Source: an uncultured Bacilli bacterium
GTDB taxonomy: Bacteria > Bacillota_I > Bacilli_A > RF39 > UBA660
NCBI GenBank assembly: GCA_949425635.1
Contig: CASPWD010000002.1
Coordinates: 248,001-312,000 of the forward strand
DNA length: 64,000 nt
Direction of reading: 5' to 3'
Shown: positions 8,466-16,853 of the stretch, piece after piece
Position numbering within the stretch: position 1 is the first letter of the stretch
Layout: every line of letters starts with the position of its first letter
Made by a program: the position numbers and the translations under genes
The notes under the pieces: generated by a model
What the model saw: only the letters and a program-made list of their open reading frames with translations
Databases searched by the model: none
What the model was told of the DNA's origin: nothing

Positions 8466-8741
8466 CAATATCACCCTTTATTCATATTCAATTATAATAT
8501 AATTCTTTGTCTTTATCAATTAATATTTTTATAACAAAAAAAGCAAATTACAAATATGAAGTTACACTCTCATTTTTCTCATTTTCAAAACTATTTTTAG
8601 TTTTATCTATTTACAGACTAAACTAGATATATTACACAAAATATTTTTAACCCAATTAAAAAGAACATTTAATTCTATTTAATTAAAAACAAAGACACAA
8701 TACTTCGTATAATGATATAATAAAAAAACAGGAGGAGATTT

Positions 8742-9479
8742 ATGATATATAAAATTAACAAAAGAAATTTACTAAAAATAATATTTTATACTATTTTAAT
8801 ATTTCTTCTACTTTTCATATACTTTAAAAACTATATTAATATTAATAAAAATCGAAGTGATGTTCCTATTAATAATAAAGTTATAAATAATAACGATAAC
8901 TCTGACGATAGTTTTTACTCTCATTTATCAGAAGATGTTGATTTAGAATACTACAGAAATTATTATAACAACAATGACATAGTGGCAAGATTAGAAATTC
9001 CAAATGTTTTTAATATTTTTATTACCAAATCAAATGATAACGAATATTATTTAAATCACTCAATTAAGAAAAAAAATGACATTGTAGGAACCGAATTTAT
9101 GGATTATAGAGTCAATCCAACAAGTAAACAAGTAAATATTTATGGACACAATTCCAAAACTTACAACACATCATTTAAAAAGTTAGAAAATTTTTTAGAC
9201 AAAGATTTCTATCTTAATAATCAATACATTGTATTACAACATGATAACGGCCATAGAATATATAAAATTTTTGCAATTAAAGAAGTTCTTAATGACTTTG
9301 AACATATGATAATCAATACAAGCGATGATGAATTTATTTCTCATATAGAAACTTTAAAAAAAGACGCAATTCATCAAACTGATGTTGAATATGAAAGAGA
9401 TTCGAATATTATCATACTTCAAACCTGTTCATATAATATAGAAAATGCTTATTACATCATTATGGGTATAGAAATATAA
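8742..9479 (+). CDS. Class B sortase-like protein lacking the catalytic arginine
   Basis: A 245-residue protein with one N-terminal membrane anchor (about residues 11-30), an Asn/Asp-rich stalk, and a sortase domain. The catalytic His is in NIYGHNSK and the Cys in IILQTCSY, in the class B order. The Arg expected after the Cys (TC...NARFVVxG in class B relatives) is a Tyr here: ENAYYIIMG. Sortases join sorting-signal proteins to peptidoglycan or pilins; no LPxTG-type substrate is visible in the window. It is expressed alone behind an excellent AGGAGGAG site, with overlapping TATAAT boxes at 8708-8721. The 276-base gap before it holds no other feature I can support. Confidence 0.8.
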   Translation: MIYKINKRNLLKIIFYTILIFLLLFIYFKNYININKNRSDVPINNKVINNNDNSDDSFYSHLSEDVDLEYYRNYYNNNDIVARLEIPNVFNIFITKSNDNEYYLNHSIKKKNDIVGTEFMDYRVNPTSKQVNIYGHNSKTYNTSFKKLENFLDKDFYLNNQYIVLQHDNGHRIYKIFAIKEVLNDFEHMIINTSDDEFISHIETLKKDAIHQTDVEYERDSNIIILQTCSYNIENAYYIIMGIEI

Positions 9480-9534
9480 ATAACTATTTTAACTAATTAT
9501 ATATTGAATAAAACTTAATATATTATCTAAAAAT

Positions 9535-9560
9535 GAATCTTATTTTAAGATTCTTTTCTT
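9535..9560 (+). terminator. Rho-independent terminator of the sortase gene
   Basis: GAATCTTA and TAAGATTC form a tight hairpin followed by a T-rich tract. Confidence 0.75.
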
Positions 9561-9663
9561 TTGCTTTATTGTTTTTCTTTTTCTTGTTCTTAAATTTATA
9601 TTCATCTTTTATGTATATTCATTATCCTTTTTCACAGTCCCCAATCATTTAAAATTATCGAGC

Positions 9664-9698
9664 ATAAAAAAGACCAAGATATTTCTATCTCAGTCTAT
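9664..9698 (-). terminator. Rho-independent terminator of ppdK
   Basis: The minus strand has AGACTGAGATA, GAAA loop, TATCTTGGTCT and six T. Confidence 0.8.
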
Positions 9699-9712
9699 TT
9701 TTTCAAGTATAA

Positions 9713-12349
9713 TTATTTACCTTGTTTTTCTTTAATAGCAGCTTGAGCAGCAGCTAAACGTGCAATAGGAACTCTAAATGGTGAACAAGATACATATGTT
9801 AATCCTACATTATGACAGAATTCAACACTTGATGGATCTCCACCATGTTCTCCACAAATACCAAGTTTAATATTTGGTCTTGTAGCAGTACCTTTTTCTA
9901 CAGCCATTTTAACAAGTGTACCAACACCAGTTTGATCAATTCTTGCGAATGGATCTTGTTCATAAATCTTTGTTTCATAATAAGATTTTAAGAACTTACC
10001 AGCATCGTCTCTTGAGAAACCGAATGTCATTTGAGTCAAATCGTTTGTACCAAATGAGAAGAATTCAGCTTCCTTAGCAATTTCGTCTGCAGTTAATGCA
10101 GCTCTTGGAATTTCAATCATTGTACCAATATGGTATTCCATATCAGAATTCTTCGAATTTTTAACTTCTTCTGCAGTTTCAACAACTACATCTTTAACGA
10201 ATTTTAATTCTTTAACTTCTCCTACTAATGGAATCATAATTTCAGGAACGATATCATATCCTTCTTCTTCCTTAACTTCAATAGCAGCTTCCATTAAAGC
10301 TCTTGTTTGCATTCTAGCTATTTCTGGATATGTTACAGCTAAACGGCATCCTCTATGTCCCATCATTGGATTGAATTCATGTAATTCGTCACATTTAGCT
10401 TTTACATGTTCAACTGTTACACCCATAGCATCAGCTAATTCTTTCATTTCTGCTTCTGTTTTTGGAATAAATTCATGTAAAGGTGGATCTAAATAACGAA
10501 CTGTCATTGGAAGTCCTTTTAGTTCTTTATACATAGCTTTGAAATCACCTTTTTGATAAGGGATCAATAAATCTAAATATTTAACACGATCTTCTACAGT
10601 TTCAGATAGAATCATTTTTCTTAAATTAAAGATTCTTTCTTCATCGAAGAACATATGCTCAGTACGGCAAAGTCCAATACCTTCAGCACCTAATTCAATA
10701 GCTTTTTTAGTATCATTTGGAGTATCAGCATTAGTTCTAACGCCTAACTTACGATATTTATCAGCCCATGCCATAACACGTCCGAATTCCCCAGCGATAG
10801 TAGCATCAACTGTTGGAATTGCACCATCATAAATATTACCTGTAGTTCCATCAATTGAAATTACATCACCTTCATGATAAGTTTTTCCAGCTAAAGTAAA
10901 TTCTTTTTTAGCTTCATTCATTTGGATTTCTCCACATCCTGATACACAGCAAGTACCCATACCACGAGCAACAACTGCAGCATGAGATGTCATACCACCA
11001 CGTACTGTTAGGATACCTTGAGCAGCTTTCATACCACTAATATCTTCTGGAGATGTTTCAAGTCTTACAAGAATAACTTTTTCACCAGCTCCACCAAGGC
11101 CTTGTTTTTCAGCTTCTTCAGCAGTAAATACAACTTTACCACATGCGGCACCTGGAGATGCTCCTAATGCTTTTCCGATAGGAGTAGCTTCTTTTAGAGC
11201 TTTAGTATCGAATTGAGGATGTAATAATGTATCTAAGTTTCTTGGATCAATCATTAATACAGCTTCTTCTTCAGTACGCATTCCTTCATCAACTAAATCA
11301 CAAGCAATTTTTAAAGCAGCTTGAGCAGTTCTCTTACCATTTCTTGTTTGTAACATATAAAGTTTACCATGTTCTACAGTAAATTCCATATCTTGCATGT
11401 CTCTATAATGTTCTTCTAGAGTTTTGCAAACTTTATTAAATTCTTCGAATGCTTCTGGGAATTTTGATTCCATTTCAGAAATGTGCATTGGTGTACGAAC
11501 ACCTGCAACAACGTCTTCACCTTGAGCATTTGTTAAGAATTCACCAAATAAACCTTTAGCTCCTGTAGCTGGGTCACGAGTAAATGCAACACCAGTACCA
11601 CAATCATCACCCATGTTACCAAATGCCATAGATTGAACGTTAACTGCAGTTCCCCAAGAATAAGGAATGTCGTTATCTCTTCTATAAACATTAGCACGAG
11701 GATTATCCCAAGAACGGAATACAGCTTTGATTGCTCCCATTAATTGTTCTTTTGGATCTGTAGGGAATTCTTCACCAATCTTTTCTTTATATTCAGCTTT
11801 AAATTGGTTAGCTAATTCTTTTAGGTCTTCAGCACTAAGATCAACGTCTTGTGTTACACCTTTTTCTTCTTTCATTTTATCAATTAGTTCTTCGAAGTAT
11901 TTCTTACCTACTTCCATTACTACGTCAGAATACATTTGAATGAATCTTCTATAGCAATCCCAAGCCCATCTAGCATTTCCTGATTTTTCAGCTAGAACAT
12001 TTACTACTTCCTCATTTAAACCTAAATTAAGAATAGTATCCATCATACCTGGCATGGAAGCTCTTGCTCCTGATCTTACAGAAACGAGTAAAGGATTTTC
12101 TTTATCTCCGAACTTTTTACCAGTTATTTCTTCCATTTTACCGATATACTCATTAATTTGAGATTGAATTTCAGAATTTATTTCTCTTCCATCTTCATAA
12201 TATTGAGTACATGCTTCTGTAGTGATAGTAAAACCTTGAGGTACTGGTAGACCAATATTAGTCATTTCTGCTAAGTTAGCACCTTTACCACCAAGAAGGT
12301 TTCTCATATCAGCATTACCTTCGGTAAATAAATAAACATATTTGTGCAC
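9713..12349 (-). CDS. ppdK: Pyruvate, phosphate dikinase
   Basis: An 878-residue protein, the normal length for PPDK, which interconverts pyruvate/ATP/Pi and PEP/AMP/PPi. The ATP-grasp domain starts with NLLGGKGANLAEM. The phosphohistidine domain has GGMTSHAAVVARGMG with the swivelling His. The C-terminal PEP/pyruvate barrel has GLCRTEHMF, FGTNDLTQ and CGEHGGDPSS. I place the start at the GTG at 12349 (MHKYVYLF) behind GGGAGG; the longer ORF would add a non-conserved hydrophobic stretch reaching into the upstream terminator. It is a single-gene unit. Its presence fits PPi-linked fermentative glycolysis in an anaerobe. Codon use is more GC-rich and regular than its neighbours, as expected of a highly expressed gene. 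Confidence 0.97.
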   Translation of the reverse strand: MHKYVYLFTEGNADMRNLLGGKGANLAEMTNIGLPVPQGFTITTEACTQYYEDGREINSEIQSQINEYIGKMEEITGKKFGDKENPLLVSVRSGARASMPGMMDTILNLGLNEEVVNVLAEKSGNARWAWDCYRRFIQMYSDVVMEVGKKYFEELIDKMKEEKGVTQDVDLSAEDLKELANQFKAEYKEKIGEEFPTDPKEQLMGAIKAVFRSWDNPRANVYRRDNDIPYSWGTAVNVQSMAFGNMGDDCGTGVAFTRDPATGAKGLFGEFLTNAQGEDVVAGVRTPMHISEMESKFPEAFEEFNKVCKTLEEHYRDMQDMEFTVEHGKLYMLQTRNGKRTAQAALKIACDLVDEGMRTEEEAVLMIDPRNLDTLLHPQFDTKALKEATPIGKALGASPGAACGKVVFTAEEAEKQGLGGAGEKVILVRLETSPEDISGMKAAQGILTVRGGMTSHAAVVARGMGTCCVSGCGEIQMNEAKKEFTLAGKTYHEGDVISIDGTTGNIYDGAIPTVDATIAGEFGRVMAWADKYRKLGVRTNADTPNDTKKAIELGAEGIGLCRTEHMFFDEERIFNLRKMILSETVEDRVKYLDLLIPYQKGDFKAMYKELKGLPMTVRYLDPPLHEFIPKTEAEMKELADAMGVTVEHVKAKCDELHEFNPMMGHRGCRLAVTYPEIARMQTRALMEAAIEVKEEEGYDIVPEIMIPLVGEVKELKFVKDVVVETAEEVKNSKNSDMEYHIGTMIEIPRAALTADEIAKEAEFFSFGTNDLTQMTFGFSRDDAGKFLKSYYETKIYEQDPFARIDQTGVGTLVKMAVEKGTATRPNIKLGICGEHGGDPSSVEFCHNVGLTYVSCSPFRVPIARLAAAQAAIKEKQGK

Positions 12350-12404
12350 AATGATTCCTCCCTTGCATATTATGTCACATGCATTATTATACCAATTAAA
12401 AATA

Positions 12405-12432
12405 AAAACAGGGGACATTACCACCTGTTTTT
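12405..12432 (-). terminator. Rho-independent terminator
   Basis: AAAAACAGG and CCTGTTTTT pair with a T-run on either strand. It lies after the GNAT gene at 12516 and upstream of ppdK. Confidence 0.65.
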
Positions 12433-12515
12433 ACAACAATTTTACGAATATACTTTATAAGCACCATTTTACTTTACAGTTCCTTTATATCTATAAATTT
12501 TAACACCTAAAAATT

Positions 12516-13091
12516 TTATTTTAAATTAATAATAGGTTCATAAAGATCAGAATATTCATTTATCGCTTCTAAAACACGAATAGCATATCTCTGACACAAT
12601 ATTCCTTCATCATCCAAATACTCATCAACAAGTTTTCCACCTAATGCTTGCATAGATTTACTAGATCCTAAATTACTTTTATCACAATCAAGTAAAACCT
12701 CATCAAGTCCATATTCATAACATACTTTTAAAGCCAAGTATAAATTAATCTTATTATATCCTTTTCTTCGTTCACTAGGTCTTATTCCATAACCAATATG
12801 TCCACCACTTCTTCTTAATTCATCATTAAGTTCTAAACGGATATTAATCATACCAACTATTCTACTATCGCTTTCTCGAATTAAATAATAAGTTAAAGCT
12901 CTGACACGACCTAGTCCTGGATTATTTAAATCGTTGTCTAATTTACAAAGCCATCCCTCATAATCTTCTAAATAACGTTGTAATCCACCACTTCCATGAA
13001 TCTCCGAGTTATATTTATAATGTTCATTTATATAATCAATAGCAGCCATCTTATGTTCTAAAGATGGTCTTACTAATCTAAGTCTTTCCAT
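12516..13091 (-). CDS. GNAT-family acetyltransferase
   Basis: A 191-residue protein with the GNAT acetyl-CoA site: beta-4 RIVGMINIRLELND, then the pyrophosphate loop RPSERRKGYNKINLYLAL (R/Q-x-x-G-x type), then the C-terminal DCDKSNLGSSKSMQALGG. This order matches the RimJ-like subgroup, but the substrate cannot be inferred. It lies 31 bases downstream of a second GNAT gene, so the two are likely co-transcribed. The start is the ATG at 13091 behind AAAGAGGTG. Confidence 0.85.
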   Translation of the reverse strand: MERLRLVRPSLEHKMAAIDYINEHYKYNSEIHGSGGLQRYLEDYEGWLCKLDNDLNNPGLGRVRALTYYLIRESDSRIVGMINIRLELNDELRRSGGHIGYGIRPSERRKGYNKINLYLALKVCYEYGLDEVLLDCDKSNLGSSKSMQALGGKLVDEYLDDEGILCQRYAIRVLEAINEYSDLYEPIINLK

Positions 13092-13122
13092 TTTTTCACC
13101 TCTTTCTTTTTTATAATCATCT

Positions 13123-13581
13123 TTATAAATCCAATTGCATCTTAATTGATTTTTCTTTAAATCCTAAATGCTTATAAAATCCTTTAGCATTTTCATTAAA
13201 TACCCAAACACTCAAATTTACAGAATCACATTTCTCCTCATTGGCAAATTGGATTGCCTTTTTCATAAGACTTTCACCAATGCCACTTTTCTGAGCGTGT
13301 TTTGAAACTGCTAAATTCTCAACGCCAAACACCTTTCTAGGTAAAGTAAGATTAGAGCCCATATTAACCATAACTCCAACCAAAAATCCTAGAATCTGTT
13401 CTCCATCATCGGCAACAAAAATTTCCATGTTTTCTTCATTAAGCATTTCTTTAAATCTAGAAAAATCAATCGGATCACAAAATCTAAAAATATTTGGTTC
13501 ATTTTCCGCATGAAGATTTTGAACTTCTCTAAATATTCTCAAAACGCCTTCAAAATCTTCTTCCTTAGCTTTTCTTATCAT
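13123..13581 (-). CDS. GNAT-family acetyltransferase
   Basis: A 152-residue protein that starts MIRKAKEEDF at the ATG at 13581, eight bases after AAAGGAG; the in-frame GTG upstream would put the ribosome site inside the gene. GNAT features include the central NLAVSKHAQKSGIGESLM (Q-x-x-G-I-G acetyl-CoA loop) and the C-terminal NENAKGFYKHLGFKEKS. The substrate is unknown. It is the first coding gene downstream of the tandem RNA unit at 13714-14060, which could control it, though 130 bases separate them. Confidence 0.88.
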   Translation of the reverse strand: MIRKAKEEDFEGVLRIFREVQNLHAENEPNIFRFCDPIDFSRFKEMLNEENMEIFVADDGEQILGFLVGVMVNMGSNLTLPRKVFGVENLAVSKHAQKSGIGESLMKKAIQFANEEKCDSVNLSVWVFNENAKGFYKHLGFKEKSIKMQLDL

Positions 13582-13713
13582 AACATTTACTCCTTTCACT
13601 TTTTTAAATAACTACTCTTATCATAAACATAAGTTACAGCTACTCATTGCTTCACTAGTATTGTATTCGTAAAATTTTATTCATCTTCCTTTTGCCCATT
13701 TTCATCCTTATAC

Positions 13714-13818
13714 ACAAAAAGAGTCACCATATTAAGTGACTCCGCATACTTGCGTGTAGGATTTCTCCCTATGTAGCTCGAATTTATATTCTTATACATA
13801 CTCACCCAGAGTACGAAA
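13714..13818 (-). ncRNA. Structured RNA, copy B, ending in a terminator
   Basis: Read on the minus strand, about 100 bases fold into successive helices: CGTACTC/GAGTATG, TATGTA/TACATA enclosing GAATATAAATTC, TAGG/CCTA, CGCA/TGCG, and a terminator GAGTCAC/GTGACTC with a T-run. Copy A at 13961-14060 shares the order of elements and the blocks ATAAGA, GAGCT, CCTACACG and CGGAGTCAC, while paired bases differ in compensating ways (TATGTA/TACATA here, AGCACA/TGTGCT there). I do not recognise a known riboswitch class. Its 5' end overlaps the end of the small ORF at 13802. Confidence 0.6.
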
Positions 13819-13924
13819 AGTCAAAAAGAGCGATATTACACAATAAATAGAAACTCACACCAATTTGCTTTCGTACATATTTTTTCATTTCAAATTTTTT
13901 TCTATATTTTTTCCATGTTTTCAT
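13802..13924 (-). CDS. Small ORF (40 residues) between the two structured RNAs
   Basis: The ATG at 13924 follows a strong GAAAGGAGAGG ribosome site. The product starts MKTWKKYRKKFEMKKYVRK, is very basic over the first 20 residues, then hydrophobic (VSFYLLCNIALFDF), and ends YSG at a TGA inside copy B of the RNA. This could be a leader peptide whose translation controls folding of copy B, or a small cationic membrane peptide of type I toxin kind. No homologue is recalled. The strong ribosome site and placement are the only support. Confidence 0.45.
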   Translation of the reverse strand: MKTWKKYRKKFEMKKYVRKQIGVSFYLLCNIALFDFSYSG

Positions 13925-13960
13925 AATACCTCTCCTTTCTAAGTTCGTGTTTTTAGATAT

Positions 13961-14060
13961 AAAAAAATCACGAACAAAATATTCGTGACTCCGTTTAATA
14001 CGTGTAGGTTCACACCCAGCACAGCTCAAATAAAATTTACTCTTATGTGCTCTCACTGGT
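13961..14060 (-). ncRNA. Structured RNA, copy A, ending in a terminator
   Basis: This starts close to the predicted transcription start and ends in the terminator TCACGAA/TTCGTGA plus seven T. Inner helices are AGCACA/TGTGCT, an AAATTTTATTT hairpin, GTGT/ACAC and CGT/ACG, equivalent to those of copy B. The 3' half of the terminator (GTTCGTG) can alternatively pair with CACGAAC just downstream (13943-13949), so a switch between two folds is possible. It precedes the 40-residue ORF. Confidence 0.6.
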
Positions 14061-14063
14061 AAA

Positions 14064-14092
14064 AAAATAACATACTAATTTTTAAGTGTCAA
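14064..14092 (-). promoter_or_regulatory. Sigma-A-type promoter of the tandem RNA unit
   Basis: On the minus strand TTGACA lies 17 bases from TATTTT. The predicted start is near 14056, just before copy A of the RNA. Confidence 0.6.
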
Positions 14093-14121
14093 CTTTTTCT
14101 CAAAAAAATCTTTATAAGTAT

Positions 14122-15009
14122 CTATTGACGAGGAAAACTATTTAAGTAAGCGCTTCTAAGTCTTTCACTAGTTATATGAGTATAAATCTGAGTTGTCGAT
14201 AAAGACTCATGCCCCAGTAACTCTTGAACCGTTTTTAAATCCGCACCATTATTAAGTAAATCAGTGGCAAAAGTATGTCTAAGTACGTGTGGTGAAATCT
14301 TATGTTTAAGTGCAGCATGATCAACTATCTTATTAATTATATTTTCAACACTTCTACTACTCAATCTTCCACCATCTTTATTAAGCAATAATGCATTTTC
14401 TTGTCTTTTAGATAACAAAAGAGGTCTTCCTTCTTCTAAATACATTTTTAAATATTTATAAGCATAATCACCAAACAAAACAATTCTTTCTTTATTACCT
14501 TTTCCTGTAACACGAATCTCTCTATCATCAAAATTAATGTCCTCTAATTTGAGATTAGTCAATTCAGACACACGCATCCCTGTTGCATATAAAAGTTCAA
14601 CAATAAGTCTGTTTCTAATATTTAACGGAGTATCTAACTCAATTGAGTCGAAAATAACCTCTAACTCATTTCCTTGTAAAAAATTAGGTAGTTTCTTTTC
14701 TTTTTTAGGATTCTTTATCAACTTAAAAACATTAACTTGCACAACATTCTCTTTCTCTAAAAATGTATAAAAATGCCTTAATGCACTTAATATTCTAGCA
14801 ACAGTACTTCTCGAAAATTTACATTCATCCAAATAACGCAAAAATTCTCTTATTTGATCTTTATTTATTGTTTTATAAGAAATATCCTTACATTCTATAA
14901 AGTCGCTATAAATCTTTAAATCATTACTATAACTTACTACAGTTGTTTCAGGATATTTTTTCTGTATCCTAAGATAATGAATGAATTTGTCAATTTTAAC
15001 TTCTATCAT
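14122..15009 (-). CDS. Tyrosine recombinase XerC/XerD
   Basis: A 295-residue site-specific recombinase, the usual Xer length. The N-terminal SAM-like DNA-binding domain covers residues 1-90. The catalytic domain has Arg in ATGMRVSELTNL, HVLRHTFAT (H-x-x-R), LGHESLSTTQ (second His), and the nucleophile Tyr in TQIYTHITSERL. Xer proteins resolve chromosome dimers at dif. The closing LNSFPRQ resembles XerD/XerC tails; I cannot say which of the two it is. The normal length and intact motifs favour the housekeeping enzyme over an integron or phage integrase. No dif site was identified. Confidence 0.93.
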   Translation of the reverse strand: MIEVKIDKFIHYLRIQKKYPETTVVSYSNDLKIYSDFIECKDISYKTINKDQIREFLRYLDECKFSRSTVARILSALRHFYTFLEKENVVQVNVFKLIKNPKKEKKLPNFLQGNELEVIFDSIELDTPLNIRNRLIVELLYATGMRVSELTNLKLEDINFDDREIRVTGKGNKERIVLFGDYAYKYLKMYLEEGRPLLLSKRQENALLLNKDGGRLSSRSVENIINKIVDHAALKHKISPHVLRHTFATDLLNNGADLKTVQELLGHESLSTTQIYTHITSERLRSAYLNSFPRQ

Positions 15010-15050
15010 CTTAACTTCACCATATTTATTATAACATTAACAAGAAAAGA

Positions 15051-15080
15051 AAAAAAAGACTTATTTTATAAGCCTTTTCA
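15051..15080 (-). terminator. Rho-independent terminator
   Basis: The minus strand has AAGGCTTAT, AAA loop, ATAAGTCTT and a T-run, overlapping the stop of the 15061-15771 gene. Confidence 0.7.
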
Positions 15081-15771
15081 ATTCTCCACGATTTTTTAAA
15101 GTTGTTGAAATAAGAGTAGCAAGAAACTTAAGTTCTTCATCACTCATCATTATTAATTCCGTAAAACTTAACGCTTTACCTCCAATAGATACACCTATAT
15201 CTAATATACTATCTATCATATCCATACGTTCATCATCTTCTGGTTTTGGGGCATCATACGGAACTTCTTCTGAAACAATACCAAGTTTAGCTAGTTGTAA
15301 AGTGCTCAAAGATTCTCCATACATACTAAATATCTCTGCTTCTGTTAAAATTTCTAAATCTCTTTCATGCTTTTCATCCAATCCGTGAGCAATCATAGTT
15401 GCAGCTAATCTACTCGTAGTTTCTTTTTTTAAAGTTTCTTTCGCTCTCTGCATCGTTTTAGCAGGAGCATCTTCTTGCTTAGTAACTTTACGTCTGCTCT
15501 TTTTGATTTTAAATTGTTTTTTTAAAGCACTCAACTCATTATATTTCATAGTTTTCAATTCATCTAAACTATATCTAGGTTGAACAGCAGGATGACTATT
15601 TAAATAATCAAAAATCTCCTTTGGATATTCACTCATAGCAGACTTAATTCTAATGTACATAGCATTAATTTGAACATCGCTTTTTCCTTTTAACAATAGT
15701 TCAACATCATAAGTTGTATTTTCATTTAGAAATTGAACAATATTTTTAAACTCATAATCACTTAAATACAT
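15061..15771 (-). CDS. Unknown 236-residue protein
   Basis: I do not recognise this protein. It is soluble and largely helical. Residues about 90-120 are very basic (KKQFKIKKSRRKVTK), followed by an acidic stretch (DAPKPEDDERMDMID). An N-terminal LSDYEFKNIVQFLNENTTYD segment and a C-terminal SFTELIMMSDEELKFLATLI segment look like short helical repeats. There is no signal peptide or membrane helix. It is preceded by a short gap after the 15846-16451 gene and followed by a terminator. Confidence 0.55.
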   Translation of the reverse strand: MYLSDYEFKNIVQFLNENTTYDVELLLKGKSDVQINAMYIRIKSAMSEYPKEIFDYLNSHPAVQPRYSLDELKTMKYNELSALKKQFKIKKSRRKVTKQEDAPAKTMQRAKETLKKETTSRLAATMIAHGLDEKHERDLEILTEAEIFSMYGESLSTLQLAKLGIVSEEVPYDAPKPEDDERMDMIDSILDIGVSIGGKALSFTELIMMSDEELKFLATLISTTLKNRGELKRLIK

Positions 15772-15845
15772 AGGAACACCTCTTATTAAATAAATATTAT
15801 CTTATTTTTAAACAAAAAACAATTATTTAATCAACTTTTATTAAA

Positions 15846-16451
15846 TTATGCTACTTTATCGTCATTTTCTTTAGTTAAAGAAGAAATATTTCTTTCAAAG
15901 AAGTCCTGTATTGAGATACGTTTAGACAATCTGACTAAAATTTTTCTTTTCAATTCATATTCGATATCTTTAAACAAAGACAATGCTCCTATTACGCCAT
16001 TCATTCCTCTATCTTTAAAAATATTTATATTTTTTAAAACATATTTAAATTCATAAAGCTTCTTACTATCACTTTTTATATCACACATATTATATATCAA
16101 GCTTAACATTTTCTTATCTTCCAAATTATCTAAAATAAACATCAAGAACATACTCTCAGATAAAACGTTTATATCTTCTAAAAAAACTGTTCCTTCTTTA
16201 ACTTCTCTGTTTTTTCCTTTTTCATAGTAAATGATAGCATAATCCATAAACATTTCTTCGCCATCTATCATATTCTTACTCAAAACATCACTTAATAAAT
16301 CTACTCTTGTAAGTTTTCTTGTAAACTCATCTATTCCTTCTAAAGTACAAAGGTTTTCTCCAGCGTAAAAACTCGTTAAATTCCATTCTAAAGGAAGATA
16401 ATCATTATTACCTCTTTTTATAGTTAATAAATATTTACGCCCCTTTTCCAT
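15846..16451 (-). CDS. Unknown 201-residue protein
   Basis: No family recognised. It is a soluble alpha/beta protein, with a beta-rich first half (KYLLTIKRGNNDYLPLEWN) and a helical second half ending in charged residues. The ATG at 16451 follows TAAGGAGG. It may form a unit with the downstream 236-residue gene, since 74 bases without a clear terminator separate them. Confidence 0.55.
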   Translation of the reverse strand: MEKGRKYLLTIKRGNNDYLPLEWNLTSFYAGENLCTLEGIDEFTRKLTRVDLLSDVLSKNMIDGEEMFMDYAIIYYEKGKNREVKEGTVFLEDINVLSESMFLMFILDNLEDKKMLSLIYNMCDIKSDSKKLYEFKYVLKNINIFKDRGMNGVIGALSLFKDIEYELKRKILVRLSKRISIQDFFERNISSLTKENDDKVA

Positions 16452-16514
16452 ATGAAAAAACCTCCTTAAGAGAAGGATTATATCATAATAATAAGTTTAT
16501 AGTCAATTGATCTT

Positions 16515-16847
16515 TTATGTAAAAAACTTACCAAAATACTCAAAAAATCTTACTAATTTATCATTAATAAAATCATTTACACCTTCTCCTATATTATAAC
16601 CAAGTTCTGTTACAGGAGTTCTAGTATCAACAACATTATTTTCTGTATAATCTTTTATATCAACAAAATCACCGTTTTTTACATCATTTTCAAATTCTTT
16701 TATCTTTTCTTCTGTTAAAATAGTTCTTTTATTTTCTTCACTAACATAATTTCCACTTTTTACTTGGTAATAGTTAATAAGGAACATAATAAAAAATACG
16801 ATCATAATTCTTCTAAATATTACCCAAGCTTTATGACTATTTTTCAT
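16515..16847 (-). CDS. YqxA-like small membrane protein
   Basis: A 110-residue protein with one N-terminal membrane helix (about residues 12-28) and an extracytoplasmic tail ending VNDFINDKLVRFFEYFGKFF. It lies six bases downstream of spoIIP. In B. subtilis the gene after spoIIP is yqxA (112 residues), which has the same single-helix layout, an LT-E segment in the middle and an amphipathic C-terminus. The match is by position, length and topology, not strong identity. A sporulation role is plausible but unproven. Confidence 0.5.
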   Translation of the reverse strand: MKNSHKAWVIFRRIMIVFFIMFLINYYQVKSGNYVSEENKRTILTEEKIKEFENDVKNGDFVDIKDYTENNVVDTRTPVTELGYNIGEGVNDFINDKLVRFFEYFGKFFT

Positions 16848-16853
16848 AGCCGA

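Noticed and set aside
9561-9663. Small basic ORFs between the sortase gene and ppdK
   Set aside because: Short Lys/Arg-rich frames exist but lack ribosome sites; the stretch looks like AT-rich spacer.
13802-14056. 84-residue ORF starting near 14056
   Set aside because: Its first half is RNA copy A and a terminator; only the part from the ATG at 13924 has a ribosome site.
13961-14060. Known riboswitch (SAM, THF, purine, T-box, preQ1)
   Set aside because: None of the conserved cores I know for these classes is present.
13714-15009. Integron: Xer-like integrase with attC-like repeats and acetyltransferase cassettes
   Set aside because: The recombinase has the plain Xer length without the integron-specific insertion, and the repeats look like RNAs with a promoter and T-run terminators.
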